The notes under the pieces were generated by a model that ran no database searches, was not told the origin of the DNA, and saw only the letters and a list, made by a program, of their open reading frames with translations. 64,000 nt of DNA from Bugulina stolonifera (taxonomy: Eukaryota; Bryozoa; Gymnolaemata; Cheilostomatida; Bugulidae). The stretch lies in NCBI GenBank assembly GCA_935421135.1, contig OW285189.1, positions 20,214,298 through 20,278,297 on the forward strand, read 5' to 3'. The position numbers and the translations under genes were made by a program. Shown here one piece after another: positions 24,278-35,837 of this stretch; the first letter of the stretch is position 1, and the number at the start of each line of letters is the position of its first letter.

Positions 24278-25614
24278 TTTGTATTACATAATATAATCCA
24301 GGAAAGAAATACAAGTAGGAGTTGTTTCGGCAGAGTAAAATTTTGTATGCAGGTGATATATGCATGACTTGTATTATGTAGGCCTACATGTATAACGTAT
24401 TAATTTGTTGCATTTTACATCCACATAATAAATATGCTGAATACAATTCGAGACGTATTCAAAACAAATATTGTGGGCGCTGATATCTATGGATCACCTA
24501 TGGGTGCACTTATATTATGTATAGAGATATGTCGCTACGCTTGTCTGCCAGCTATAAACCTTTCGATGAGATATTATGTTGTGTCATTTACATAACATCA
24601 ATGATATAGAATTTAAATAGGTATACATAATGGTTTATATTATATAAACTGAAGCGTGTCTCTATATTATTTCTAACCTTGATTATGATAATAGAAACAT
24701 ACAACATAATGAAACTATTAGCCCTTTATGTTGCGTTCAGATGCGATGTGCACACATTATTTAAAATACTACCGATATTGTATTTATTTATTCAACTACA
24801 CCCATTAACTAAGCTTGAACTGAAAATCAGCAGCCAATAATATTTCACGTATATAGGGTTTCCTGTGTCCCGATACTATAGAATGTATAGCTTACCTACC
24901 AACAATACGATGATGACAATTTAACCAAAGATGGCTTTTGTGCTTTAATCCTCTTTGTTTCATTATATAAAGGCATTGAAAGTATTACAGAAGGAGCTTA
25001 TTCAGGTGACTCAATGCAAAGTGTGCCACCCACCCACCCATTGTCCGCAGGTGCCCAAAATAACAATCCAGTGTGTTACAAAATACCAACCATTGGATCA
25101 GGTACATTAGGACAGCCGGTTGTAAATTATCGAGAACAGACATGTGACATGTAGTATGTAGATTGATATTCAGACTACAGTCTAATTGGTGATCTAGCCG
25201 AGACTCGAAAACGAAGTAAGAGTAAATGGATGCTAGACCGTTTAACGTGATATAGTATAAGTCAAGTCATGAAACATATCAGTTAGGGCAATGTTATTCA
25301 GTGGAGTGGGTATTAAGGTACATACTTGAGGAAAACAATATTAGTTATATAGTTTCCGCATTCCCTTTATAAAATAATAATAACAAGCATGACTTTGGGA
25401 AAGTTAATCTCTCTTAAAAGGATCAATTATTGCAAAAGTATATTAGTAATATTATAATAATATCATTAGTATAATATGGACTTGTCATGTATCAATAGGC
25501 CCTGGGCAGACAGCGTACTGGTGTCAACAGGGAAGCCCTAGTACTAGTCTAATATATTTATACATGCAGTGCGAGTGTCTGTATCCAGTGACGAATGAAT
25601 CGTTTGTTCTACGT
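24278..25614. other. no gene recognised
   Basis: AT-rich unique sequence between two minisatellites. No exon is supported. Confidence 0.35.
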
Positions 25615-25788
25615 GATGACCGGTGGTGTAGTGGTACCTACATGATGACCGGTGGTGTAGTGGTACCTGCATGATGACCGGTGGTGTAGTGGTACCTACA
25701 TGATGACCGGTGGTGTAGTGGTACCTGCATGATGACCGGTGGTGTAGTGGTACCTACATGATGACCGGTGGTGTAGTGGTACCTACAC
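25615..25788. repeat. 29-bp minisatellite, six copies
   Basis: Six units of gatgaccggtggtgtagtgg followed by tacct(a/g)cat repeat with a 29-base period. The copies alternate between acctacat and acctgcat, which implies expansion by two-unit blocks. Each unit carries accggt and ggtacc palindromes. Confidence 0.95.
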
Positions 25789-27141
25789 GCCGGCCTGAAT
25801 CTAATTTTGGGCCTGTTTAGCCTAGACTGCACTTTAGGCAGGTCGATCCATTTAGGCCTTTTTTCACGAGCTCAGAGCTTCAGCAAGTGATTAACGTTAC
25901 ACCAGGTGATTATAACAAGACCTTCTCTACTGTGAAGCAATGGAACAATCAGAAAGGTGACAATCACCTCTCCCCTTAATTACACCTGCTTCTACCCATG
26001 CATACCCCGATTTGACAAATAGAATTAATTTTAATGTAATTAATGCAAATTTTACTCTTACAATTATACAGAGTGACAATTGATGTGGTTGCTTGAAGAT
26101 TGCTTCCTGTGTAGCCTGAGCTCATTGCTTTAGTTCAAGTTCCATTTGCCATAGAGTTCCACTACTACTCCCAAACTGCTAGGTAGAGTGAAGGTCGGCT
26201 GGGTACAATGATACGGCGCCTATACCTTAGCTAGTTCACAATAATATGAATTTTGAATGTAATGTACAGCATCATGTGCAGCAGATGAGACCTGAATATA
26301 ATTAATAAAATATGTTCCAGTCACAGTGACTCAACAGGTTTGTCAACATTAAATTATCTCTGTCAATCAAATTTCCAAATTCAGGAACACCTAAACACTC
26401 ACCTTATGCTTGTATATGTACATATACATGTACATCTACATGGACTGTGACAAATGCAGTGAGTATCTTTACATCATGGGAGAACATGCTCATTATTAGT
26501 TTCATGAGTTATTATTGCTATGAATTAAAAGGTATTTCACTATTTCTATATATTTTACATTGGCACACTCAGTAGGTGAATGCTAAAACTGTTTCCATTA
26601 CCCAAACTATTACGTTAGCACAGACTAGTGTTACCTTGCAGTATCTACAGCACAATATATCATATTACTACTACAAATGTAGGTGCACTGGGATTAGCAC
26701 AAAATAGACTGTCTATATATGTTTTGGTAGAAATTATATTTCACAGTATCAAAATTACAAAAGAAATAAATAATATAATTTATAATATAATATTGCATTA
26801 CATAATAAATACTAAAATAATACATACACATCATTTCACTTTTGAAAAAATACTATCCAAAGTGCAGCAAATAAATAATATTTATATTAATGTAACAAAA
26901 ATAATTGCTCTTTCATCAGAAAATCTGGTTGTAAATTATAGAATTCAAATATAATTTAACACAATTAAAAAGTACAATATGTATGAATGTACATTTACAC
27001 CATTATATTACATTGTGTGTTTTAGTAATGCAAAGTTCCTTTAAATCATAGCCATACAAAAGGATAACAAAATGGACGGAATCATCTTAATGTTTTGGTT
27101 TTCTTACCGAAACAACTATTTTGCATGGTATTGCATGGCAC
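25789..27141. other. no gene recognised
   Basis: AT-rich. A 108-codon + strand frame at 26628-26954 is dominated by Ile, Asn, Tyr and Lys and looks like chance in AT-rich DNA. Confidence 0.3.
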
Positions 27142-27232
27142 ATACATAGTTTATGTAGAAAGTAGACTATACAGTTTATATAGAACTTGGGCTATACAGT
27201 TAATATAGAACTGAGGCTATACAGTTGGGTTT
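27142..27232. repeat. 25-bp degenerate tandem repeat
   Basis: ctatacagtt(t/a)atatagaac recurs at 27167, 27192 and 27217, with a weaker copy before them. Confidence 0.6.
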
Positions 27233-27402
27233 CGCTGGACTTGGCAGGTTTTACATGGAATAAATAGAGAGACACTTTTCTTGTTGAGGATGAGCTACTG
27301 ATTGCATTTACTAAGGCGATGATACCCGGAGTGCACCGATAACTCTCTAGAGTAAATCTTCAGAGATATGTGTAATTTGGAGTTGTGTTCTATCGTATGG
27401 AT

Positions 27403-28018
27403 TTAGTCACTTCTGGTGCTACCATAACTGTCTGAGTCAGTGCCACAAGTCCCTCCGCCTCCATCATTCTTAGCACAGTTAACTAGTCTTTTCATGTGTC
27501 TATGATTGGAGTAGTCTGACCTGACAACTCCCTGAGTAAACTCATCATCGTAGTCGGTGCCATCGTACGAAGAATAGTCACTTCTTACCACGGAGAAGTC
27601 ATCAAAATCGTAATCTGCAATGATAATAGCAAAAAATTAAGAAATTGCACATAAAATTATCATTATATAACAAAGCTGTGGAAACCACTGTTCTATCATG
27701 TTATGTCAATCTGTGATAAAGGAGAAGATACACTTGACAGTAAAATCAGTTTTTGCATTACTTAAGCTCTACATTGGCTTTTGTACAACTAAGATTCAAT
27801 ATATATGTAAAATTTATTTCAGTATAATGTATTTCAACTTATTTCAAGCAAAAAACTTGACATTTCATAACTTATTTCTGTAACAAAAAGTGGTGAGAAA
27901 TGTAATTCATAGTCAAGTGTCTGCTCCTAGACAAATGGAAAGTTTTTGCTGCAGAAGAGGCAAGGGTTAGTTTTAATATAATATAATCGCTTTACTTACC
28001 ATTATCAATAGTAGTCAT
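27403..28018 (-). CDS. small Asp/Tyr/Ser-rich protein, 76 aa, two exons
   Basis: Exon 1 is 28000-28018 (ATG at 28018; MTTIDN plus one base) with donor gtaagtaaag. Exon 2 is 27403-27614, after acceptor ttgcag. Together they give 77 codons including the stop. The protein is acidic and begins DYDFDDFSVVRSDYSSYDGT. It contains the word VVRSDYS twice, a shorter relative (STRSD) at the extreme C-terminus, and a Gly-rich Cys pair (NDGGGGTCG). There is no signal peptide or membrane helix. Repeated RSDYS units could be phosphorylation or short-linear-motif sites, which is inference only. No family is recognised. A second possible first exon, 28662-28683 (MTDKQNN plus one base, donor gtaaaag), has the same phase and could be an alternative promoter exon. 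Confidence 0.6.
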
Positions 28019-29240
28019 GATGAAGCTCTTGTGTGGGATACAAGGTATGTTCTATATCTAATGTAATATTCAATCAGCTGTGCAGTGAATAGTCCACGGA
28101 GTTAGCAGAGTTTAGTAGCAACTAGCTATTAAATTATTTATTACTGTAGTGTAGTCTAGAGAACTAACCACTAGAAGTGATATCCTTGCAAAGGCTGGAT
28201 TGGAAGTGATTTCCATTCTACACAGACTGCCAATTTATAGCCAGCCAAAGCAAGCAGCTTCCTCTATCAGCTGTCAATCAAACTATGTAAACATGAGAGG
28301 TGAAATGTTCATACTCTGATTCAATTTCAACCAATCACAGATCAGGTATCTATTACATTAAGCTGGTGACGCACGTGGATCTACTAATACATGTATACAT
28401 GTAGTGTACTGAACACTCAGTTCTCACTTTATTGACTGAGCATGTTGGGTGCACATGTGTGATTTTACTTCAGTAGCAGCTTACATGTTGCTGTGTACGG
28501 CCCATAGGGTGGTGTACTCTATTATCATTGGTGTGACAACACACAAACACAGTACTAAGTAGGTATCGTCATTATATGTCAATGTGATAATTCAAAAATG
28601 AAATTGAGTAACAACAATCGAAGGAAAAGAAGGACGCTTTCAGTATTAGAGTAACTTTTACCATTGTTTTGTTTATCGGTCATAGTCTCATGAGCTAACA
28701 TGTAATAAGCTAGAGAATGACTACTCAGTATAACTATAAATAAGGTAATGATTATATAAATGATTGATTGCACTAATGACAATGACAAATTCCTGAGTGT
28801 GACAATTCCAATGTGAAATGAGTGATTATTCAGCTTTGAGCCGCTGATAGGTGTGCCTTGCAATACCTTCACAGCTTTTAATAGAAATAACAGAATGGCT
28901 TCAGGCTCTATAAAATATCTTTAAAGAATTCAAACCAAATTTAAAGAATAGAAAGTAACAATGTGTGTACATGTAGAGTATAAATTAATGTGGATTATCA
29001 TACTCCATCTTTGTAATGTGTTTAAGGAAGTCTTTAGTGATTCTAAAATAATCAGGGCCTGGACTTTTGTTTGACTTTAATACTACATTTGTAACAAACA
29101 GAATAGGTACACTAACAGTGTAACATCATACATGTGTAACCAGTGTTCGGGTGCATGCAATCTTACAGATTAGTTTTGTATAGCTGTCCACTTAATCTTA
29201 TGGTAGTTAAGAAATTAGTGAATTACTAAAAGGAAAAAAA
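28019..29240. other. upstream region of the small acidic gene
   Basis: Should contain its promoter; no clear TATA element is picked out. A hydrophobic - strand frame at 28579-28872 overlaps the possible alternative first exon but does not itself look like a protein. Confidence 0.3.
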
Positions 29241-29302
29241 ATTATTCGAACCCATGCCCCTATGAATGACAATCAAGCACTCTATCACTACACTATCAGG
29301 TC
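29241..29302 (-). repeat. tRNA-Asp-like element with Pol III terminator
   Basis: Read on the - strand, tagtgtagtgatagagtg (A box/D-arm), a central tgattgtcattca with a GTC anticodon-like triplet and gggttcgaat (B box/T-arm) follow in tRNA order, then a run of eight T. The order and spacing match tRNA-Asp(GTC). The acceptor stem does not pair well, so this is a tRNA pseudogene or the head of a tRNA-derived SINE rather than a working tRNA. Confidence 0.6.
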
Positions 29303-31687
29303 CGTAGTGACTTTGTGGGGGAAAACTAGCTATTAAAATGAGGGTACATGCCTGCTGGCCGTATAACCACTAAAATTGAGGTGGGCACACACCATGTACT
29401 CCCGTATAACCACACTTCAAACACTGCGTGTAGCTTACTAGCAGTGTTATGGTGTGTGGCGTATACAACATTGATATAACATTGAGATATTCATTTGATG
29501 GAACACAACATACATGTTACAAATCAATTTACAATTTTTCGTAAATTGCATTTGGAAAACGACTGTTTCATAACTCCAATGTCCAAATGTGAAATTAGTC
29601 GCTAAGTATTCAGCTGCGAAGTGATTTTGGAACAATTATCATTGTTAACTTGGGATACATATTACAACTTTAGTTGACTACAATGACAGTTGTAAGTAAA
29701 CTTTCCTCAAACATGAAAGCTGTAGACACTATCCCAACCGATGCTAATATACGTCAGGCTCAGGTTCATCTACATGATAACTACCGTTACTTTATGTGAT
29801 GCTGTGTAAGTACAAGGTACAGAGAGCCTGGGCGGGACGAGGTCATTAGATCCTATGGTATAAGCTTCTGTTTACATACCATGGGAGATCCTGTATGCAT
29901 ATCCTAGGAATTTATATATCCTAGTGGTTCTGTCTGCTTGGTCAAATATGTGAAAAGTTTCCTTGGTATGTATGGTGCTGTTAAAAGTGTAGTAAATTAC
30001 TAAGTGCTATTAGGTTGTACTTAACATTAGGTCTCCAGTTTTACCTTGAGTACATATTGGTATAAGTTCCAACCACAATACCCACCTGTATTAAGGGGGG
30101 AGGAGTGATAGAACCTGAGTTACATGCGTTTAGTTAGGAATATTATACACCCATGAAACAGAGTCATATTTTTATATTAATCATCCTTTAGTATATCTAT
30201 TAAACAATACAGTGTTTTGTTTGTTAGGCATATCAATGACAAATATCACTAAAATATCCCCTCACTAGCTAGAACAGAATAGAGTAGGCTTCTCACTACC
30301 TAGCACCTTGTACATGTACTATTATGTTACACCCACGGAATGTAGGCTGTTGTTATAAAATATTCATGAATTAACAAATATTTCCCTTTCATCCAATTTA
30401 GCAGATGTACTGTACACCATCATAGTAATACATGTATGTACATGTATATGGCTTACCTGACCCAACACCCCATAAATATATTACAAGCATTGTGTATTAC
30501 GGTGTAGCATTAACATGTACAATATAAATATGTATCATACGAGTACTTACATGTGTATCTGTATTACTTCCAGTTGGTACTCACACAGATCATTAGTCGT
30601 ATTTCAGGAATGTTTGGGTGGGGTCAGCTACAAACACAATGTCACATACAATATTTTTTTATTGTTTCTTTAAATCTAAGCAATAAATTATTTTTAATCT
30701 GACAATGAAACAATAGTATTTCCTTTAATATAATATTATTATAAATTTACAACACAACCAAAATTTAACCTCATATCATAGATTAGCCTTAGTGCAATAA
30801 TTTGAGTTGATGAAACCTAAGTTGTACAATTCATAGAATATAATAGTGTATTAAGTGACTTCACACCAATAATCTAATTGGATTATTCTGGTTTATGAAA
30901 CAAGGGGTTGTTTTATTTGTTTTTCTCATTTTCACGTCATGCGACGGCTCTTGTGACAGAATTAAGAGGATATTGGTGAACATAATAGCCTAATTAGCCT
31001 ATTATACATGAACAATAGAATATTGGCTGTTTTTGTTACATTACCAAACCATTAATAACAATATGAAATATTATTTGGCAACTCTATCAGCTATACCAAC
31101 CCACTGAGATTTCTCTATTAATCACAGGTGATGGTGCAAATTGTGACCCCCTAATAGGTTATGAAATAGAACGTAATATCATGGGTTCATGAATCTGCTA
31201 GAATTAATATTTTAATCGTATCTATTGCTCAACCAAATAGGGAATTTGAAAAAATATAAAACTGACCAATTGGAATTGTTACCAGAATACACGAGTCATT
31301 ATTACATTTTGCATTAAATGTTTAATGTTCACACTACTACTATGCAACTTTGAGCATAATAGTAAGTTGTTCTAAAAGTTAGAAAATTGTCAAGTAAACT
31401 ATGTATAATCTACATAATAAGTTTTGAAAACTAGAAATGTTTTATTTGCACACAGCCAACAATTTAGCAGAAATAACCATCTTGGCACCTTTTAACCCAG
31501 CACAGTAACCAGACAGTATACTGTAGTTCAGTAGTTAGCTATACAACACTCTTCATAACTATATCTAACAGTGTAGCTGGTACTATCCTAGTATCAGTCA
31601 CTAACACCCAATATATTCATTATTATTATTGTCTTTTTTTGTTTAAAACAATAGCAGCAGTGCTTTGTTTTATCATAATTTTACAAG
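29303..31687. other. no gene recognised
   Basis: AT-rich, unique-looking sequence. No exon chain was found, although upstream exons of the 31.7-kb candidate might lie here. Confidence 0.3.
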
Positions 31688-31966
31688 GTAGCTGTTGCCC
31701 TGTATGGGCTGCACCATTGTGTTCAGCTTCCATTGGACAAATCTGTTCAGATTGACGTTGAGACAATGTTGTTTGGTAGCCCTGGTGTACGCAAACAAAT
31801 AAATCCTTATTATACTGTGAGACAGATTAGACATAATAATGATATTTTATCCAAAATTGATATATTCTCATGCCATTCTGTCTTGTATTCCAAACCTCTT
31901 TGTCAGGAATGTCTGAGAAGAAACCACTGTGCACATAACTGTGGATACAGGCCATGTAGGACATGA
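31688..31966 (+). CDS. possible terminal exon, Cys-rich C-terminus (unknown)
   Basis: After a plausible acceptor (attttacaag) 92 codons are open to a TGA. The start reads VAVALYGLHHCVQLPLDKS, the middle VETMLFGSPGVRKQINPYY, and the end is Cys/His-rich (PLCQECLRRNHCAHNCGYRP). Codon choice and composition are more protein-like than the AT-rich surroundings. The C-terminal CX2CX4HCX3C pattern could bind metal. No partner exon was found and no family is recognised. A decayed element ORF is an alternative. Confidence 0.35.
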   Translation, partial: VAVALYGLHHCVQLPLDKSVQIDVETMLFGSPGVRKQINPYYTVRQIRHNNDILSKIDIFSCHSVLYSKPLCQECLRRNHCAHNCGYRPCRT

Positions 31967-34139
31967 CTCTGCATAGTTTAGTAGTATTCTAGTATTCCAA
32001 GTCTAAAATGTCAGCAACCCTGAGCAATTGTAAGCAAAGAGAAATTAATACAGAAGGAGAAAAAAAACTGCAATTGAGACTTTAAACTTTGGGTAAATCT
32101 GTATGACTACAATTAATATTGTTATATATTCCAACCGCTGTTTCATTGGAATTAAAGTTTTAGAATTTTCAACAGATTTCCCCTTTAGTTGTGTTGAGAT
32201 TTGTATATTGGTAAAATAACTGTGAACTCTCAACCTTATACACATGATTATATTAAAAGAGCAAGTAATCCTAATGAAGCCAAACTAATCTCCTTTAAAC
32301 TAGAGTTAATCCGGTTGTTGTCCTAATGGCATTCAATTAGTGATTAGATTTGTCAACCTAGCCCCTCAAACAATAAAATTTAATTAAGCCAAATAGATTA
32401 ATTTGGGGGATTAAATAATTAAAGTTGTAAATATTCATGCTATGCTACTTAAATCGAACTGTTCTCCTAATGCATGCTTTATAAAAAGACGATATGCAGT
32501 GTTGAGTGTATTAATAATAATAATACTATTATAATATCCTAATTATGCTATTTTTATAATTACATAAGTGTATATCAGCCCATTTACACTTCTGAATGAC
32601 TAATTAAGAGCACATTTGCATGTCATTACTGCTTAAACCCATGATTACATAACAGTAGAAAGTATAAATCTTTATAGAAAAACATGTACAATTTAATTAT
32701 TTATCAATAAGTTGAACTAAAAGCTCATTTCTATTTCTAAAGGTTAATCTCATAGTATTGTACCATAGATATAATATGTTTATATTACATTTTATTAAAT
32801 ATCTATGGACTATGCACATTATAATCAGCAAGCTACATTGCTTATCGTTATACCAACAGGAAATGTTTGATGAAGAGTCACTAGGGCATGGCCACAGTTT
32901 CCTTTAGTTTTGATCGAAATAGTTTGGCTGTGATGATATTTTACACGTACATGTGGTGTTACTACAGATACACCCTGTTAGAGATTGGAGAAGTAGTGGT
33001 AGAGAATATAGTCAATCATAATAATAATCAATATTAATGATAGATACAAATTCATATGATTGACCTGTGCATTGTGTATCAATGGTACATTCATCATGTA
33101 TATATAGCATATATATATAACTTTCTCTTCAAAACAACTCACTCAGATATAAACTCAGTTCTCTCTGTTCCGATCCTTAAGCTGTTATTGGAATGAAATC
33201 TGTAGCAGAGATTGATAAGCTTATACAGTGTAAAGGGATGTAAAGTAAAACCAAAGTATACCTTATTTGGAATAAAGCTTACAGGTCTATGAAATGCATA
33301 ACTTCTATATGTTTCAAACGTTTTAACAGGAAATGTGCAATTATCATGATACTATTATCTTTTATGAGTTCTGAAATCCTTCTTGTAGAAGCGTTTACTG
33401 TATATTTTCCTTGTGAGTAGAGCACCAGTAGTCATATATGCATGTACTGGTATAGATTCAACACTTTAAAGGTTTTACACTCTAAACCTCTGGGAAAATA
33501 ACTTTTTCTAATGTGAGACAGGTGATAGAATGGAATTATGTTGAAACTCTTAATACTCCAAATTAAACAATAGATTTAGCCGAATCATAACAGTGTGAGA
33601 ATTAGTAAGAATATCATGTGACAATTGAGTACTTGATGGGTTTGACCCAACATTTGCCAGAACCCTACGTCATACTTTGTCTGGCAGTAGGTATATGAAA
33701 CCCCAACTTTTCGTCCTCGTAATATAATTAATGAAATAATGATGACTTCATAGGTGAAACATAAATGTATTTATGCCAACTCAGTAATATTACAAAAGAA
33801 TTAAATCCAATTATGCGGCACTAAAATAATTTAATTTGTAAAAAAAGAACTCTAATTCTGGCAATTTTTTGCTAAATGTGTTGAAAGTCGATGCAATGTT
33901 ACTCCAGTCCAACAAGGAAAGCAAAAAATACAAAAGGAAGTAACAGTCAAGTTCTTAAAATTGATTTACTAACAAATAATTTATAACCTATCTTAAATAC
34001 TTTCATTATATATTTGAGATTATATGTATGTGGGTTCTACAAGGCAAAAAATGTCATGTTACATCATTTGTTTTAATGACAAAGCTGATTGCTAGAAATT
34101 GATATTAAATAAAGTAAAGTTAACTTTTTTTGTTGAGCA
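31967..34139. other. no gene recognised; possible promoter-like stretch
   Basis: A strong TATA-like run (33105-33120) is followed about 75 bases later by a short ORF starting at 33193 (MKSVAEIDKLIQCKG). Its end overlaps a donor-like gtaaag. This could be a first exon, but nothing joins to it. Confidence 0.2.
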
Positions 34140-34480
34140 TAATGGTGAAATAGTAGAGCAATGTTTCTATTAATTCTTTCTAGAGCAAGCTAGTCCAGGG
34201 GAGATGTGGGGCTCCCTTGGCTGTATACTGCTCCATCAAGCCTACCAAGTTTCCCTGGTTCCACAAGAGACTCCTTAATTTTTAGCTCTAATTTTGGTAC
34301 CCCACCAAACCCCAAACCCCCATCCAAATGCTGAATCTCTATGATTTTCATCGGTCTAATTTGGTAAGCCCGTAGCACATATTTTCTCATAAGCGTAGGT
34401 CTTATGATATACTTAGCACATGGGTTTTCTGATGCCATCCCATCATACATGTGAAGGAGGGAACAACTGCTCCGGTTGGA
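34140..34480. other. higher-GC block with open - strand frame
   Basis: A - strand frame of 86 codons (34190-34450) contains GLGFGGVPKLELKIKESLVE. It is not recognised. The block differs in base composition from its surroundings, so an inserted element fragment is as likely as an exon. Confidence 0.2.
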
Positions 34481-34957
34481 ACTCTGGCTATGTCAAACAC
34501 ATGTAAAATTGAACCTTAATATTTACCCTTGAGTATATAGCAATAGTGAATCATTAGTTTGAAATTTGATTTTAAATTCTGCTGTAAGCCTACTACTGTG
34601 CATTTAATATAAATGTAAATTGTGGTCTTGAACCGATATTCTCATGTAATTGAAGGTGATTACTCTATAGAACTCCAATTTCTTCTCACCAAGTCTTGTT
34701 TGAGTGCAAAATATTTCTGGTGAGTTAGAGACTTCGCTGACATTAACAAGAAAGGGATTATACAATCATGAATCATTCTTTGGTTTCAATCATACATGTG
34801 GATAATTACGACTGCATGTACCATAGTGTTAGCTCTGTACAATTCAAGATTCACTTCATGAGTAAAAACATACTGGCAACAAGCCAAGTCATGAGAAAAC
34901 ATTAAAACCAATGGATACAACGAATATAAGTACATGTAGATGTAGTGGTATTATATA

Positions 34958-35033
34958 ATATGCATGTACATGTACATGTGCATGTAGATGTAGTGGTGTA
35001 ATATACACGTACGCGTATAGGTGTACATGTATG
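34958..35033. repeat. alternating purine-pyrimidine tracts
   Basis: Three alternating runs lie close together: about 29 bases (34958-34986, tgcatgtacatgtacatgtg), 19 bases (35001-35019, atatacacgtacgcgtata) and 13 bases. Such runs favour left-handed or cruciform DNA under supercoiling. Confidence 0.55.
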
Positions 35034-35666
35034 GCTTACATGTATTTGTATAAAATAGACATGTATATGTGCTCTGTATATTATTATGTATTTACATATT
35101 CATTATAGTGGTATCCAAAAATTAAATTGAACAGTTACTCTGTAAAAACCGTTACATACATTTTAACAACAACAAGAGAATACTGGTTATGTTCTTCTCA
35201 GCTAACTACACTGCATATATGATGAGTACAGTATGTAATACCACAATATCTAGTAACCATCAACCCATCATATGCACGCTTGAAACTCGGCACACGTGTG
35301 TAAAATATTAATACAATGCATATAAAAAATAGTCACACTTCGCAAAAAACTCCCATCTACACATGCCCTTGGAAAGCGATAATGGAGGCAGATACACACG
35401 TTAACTTTAATGACCTTCACTTCTTGAACCAAATCATTTTTTGCTTGCTAAATTATGCAGTTTTTTCAATAGCATTTGCAGCGCTTAGCATACAAATTGT
35501 GAGGGGTGACTGTGCTTTCTGAAAAAATCTTTTGATGGTTAATTATTTATAAAGTCTACAAACTATTAAAAAATTCTTTTTGATAAGGATGTATGCGGTG
35601 TTTGAATGGGACTAGCTACAATTTTAATGCTATAATAATCAATTACATTGTACTAGTTACCTGCAA
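35034..35666. other. no gene supported
   Basis: A 68-codon + strand frame (35316-35522) with a hydrophobic middle is not recognised and may be chance. Confidence 0.25.
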
Positions 35667-35837
35667 ATGGGCGAGATTTCAGATCATTTCACGGATGAAA
35701 AATCTGTCTTTGTATTCCGGCAAGGACAACTCCAGTTGACACCAAATTCCGAGCTAAGTAGGCGTAGCGTGAGACTTCAGAATAAGAAGAACAGATTCAC
35801 TTGGTACAATTATGTCCTACCATTTACTGCTTATTAA
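35667..35837 (+). CDS. small ORF, 56 aa, unknown
   Basis: ATG at 35667 to TAA at 35837. The sequence begins MGEISDHFTDEKSVFVFRQG and continues with charged, mixed composition quite unlike neighbouring AT-rich frames. No family is recognised. It may be a whole small gene, an internal exon (an acceptor-like ttcag lies inside it) or part of an element. The opposite strand is also partly open (about 30 codons), which weakens the case. Confidence 0.25.
   Translation: MGEISDHFTDEKSVFVFRQGQLQLTPNSELSRRSVRLQNKKNRFTWYNYVLPFTAY

Noticed and set aside
25615..25832. 64-codon - strand ORF over the 29-bp repeat
   Set aside because: The frame follows the repeat unit (His/Thr/Tyr pattern) and ends with it.
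26628..26954. 108-codon + strand ORF
   Set aside because: Composition is Ile/Asn/Tyr/Lys-rich, as expected from random AT-rich DNA; no family resemblance.
33100..33243. TATA-like run plus short ORF as a real promoter and first exon
   Set aside because: TATA-like runs are frequent in this AT-rich DNA and no second exon could be joined.
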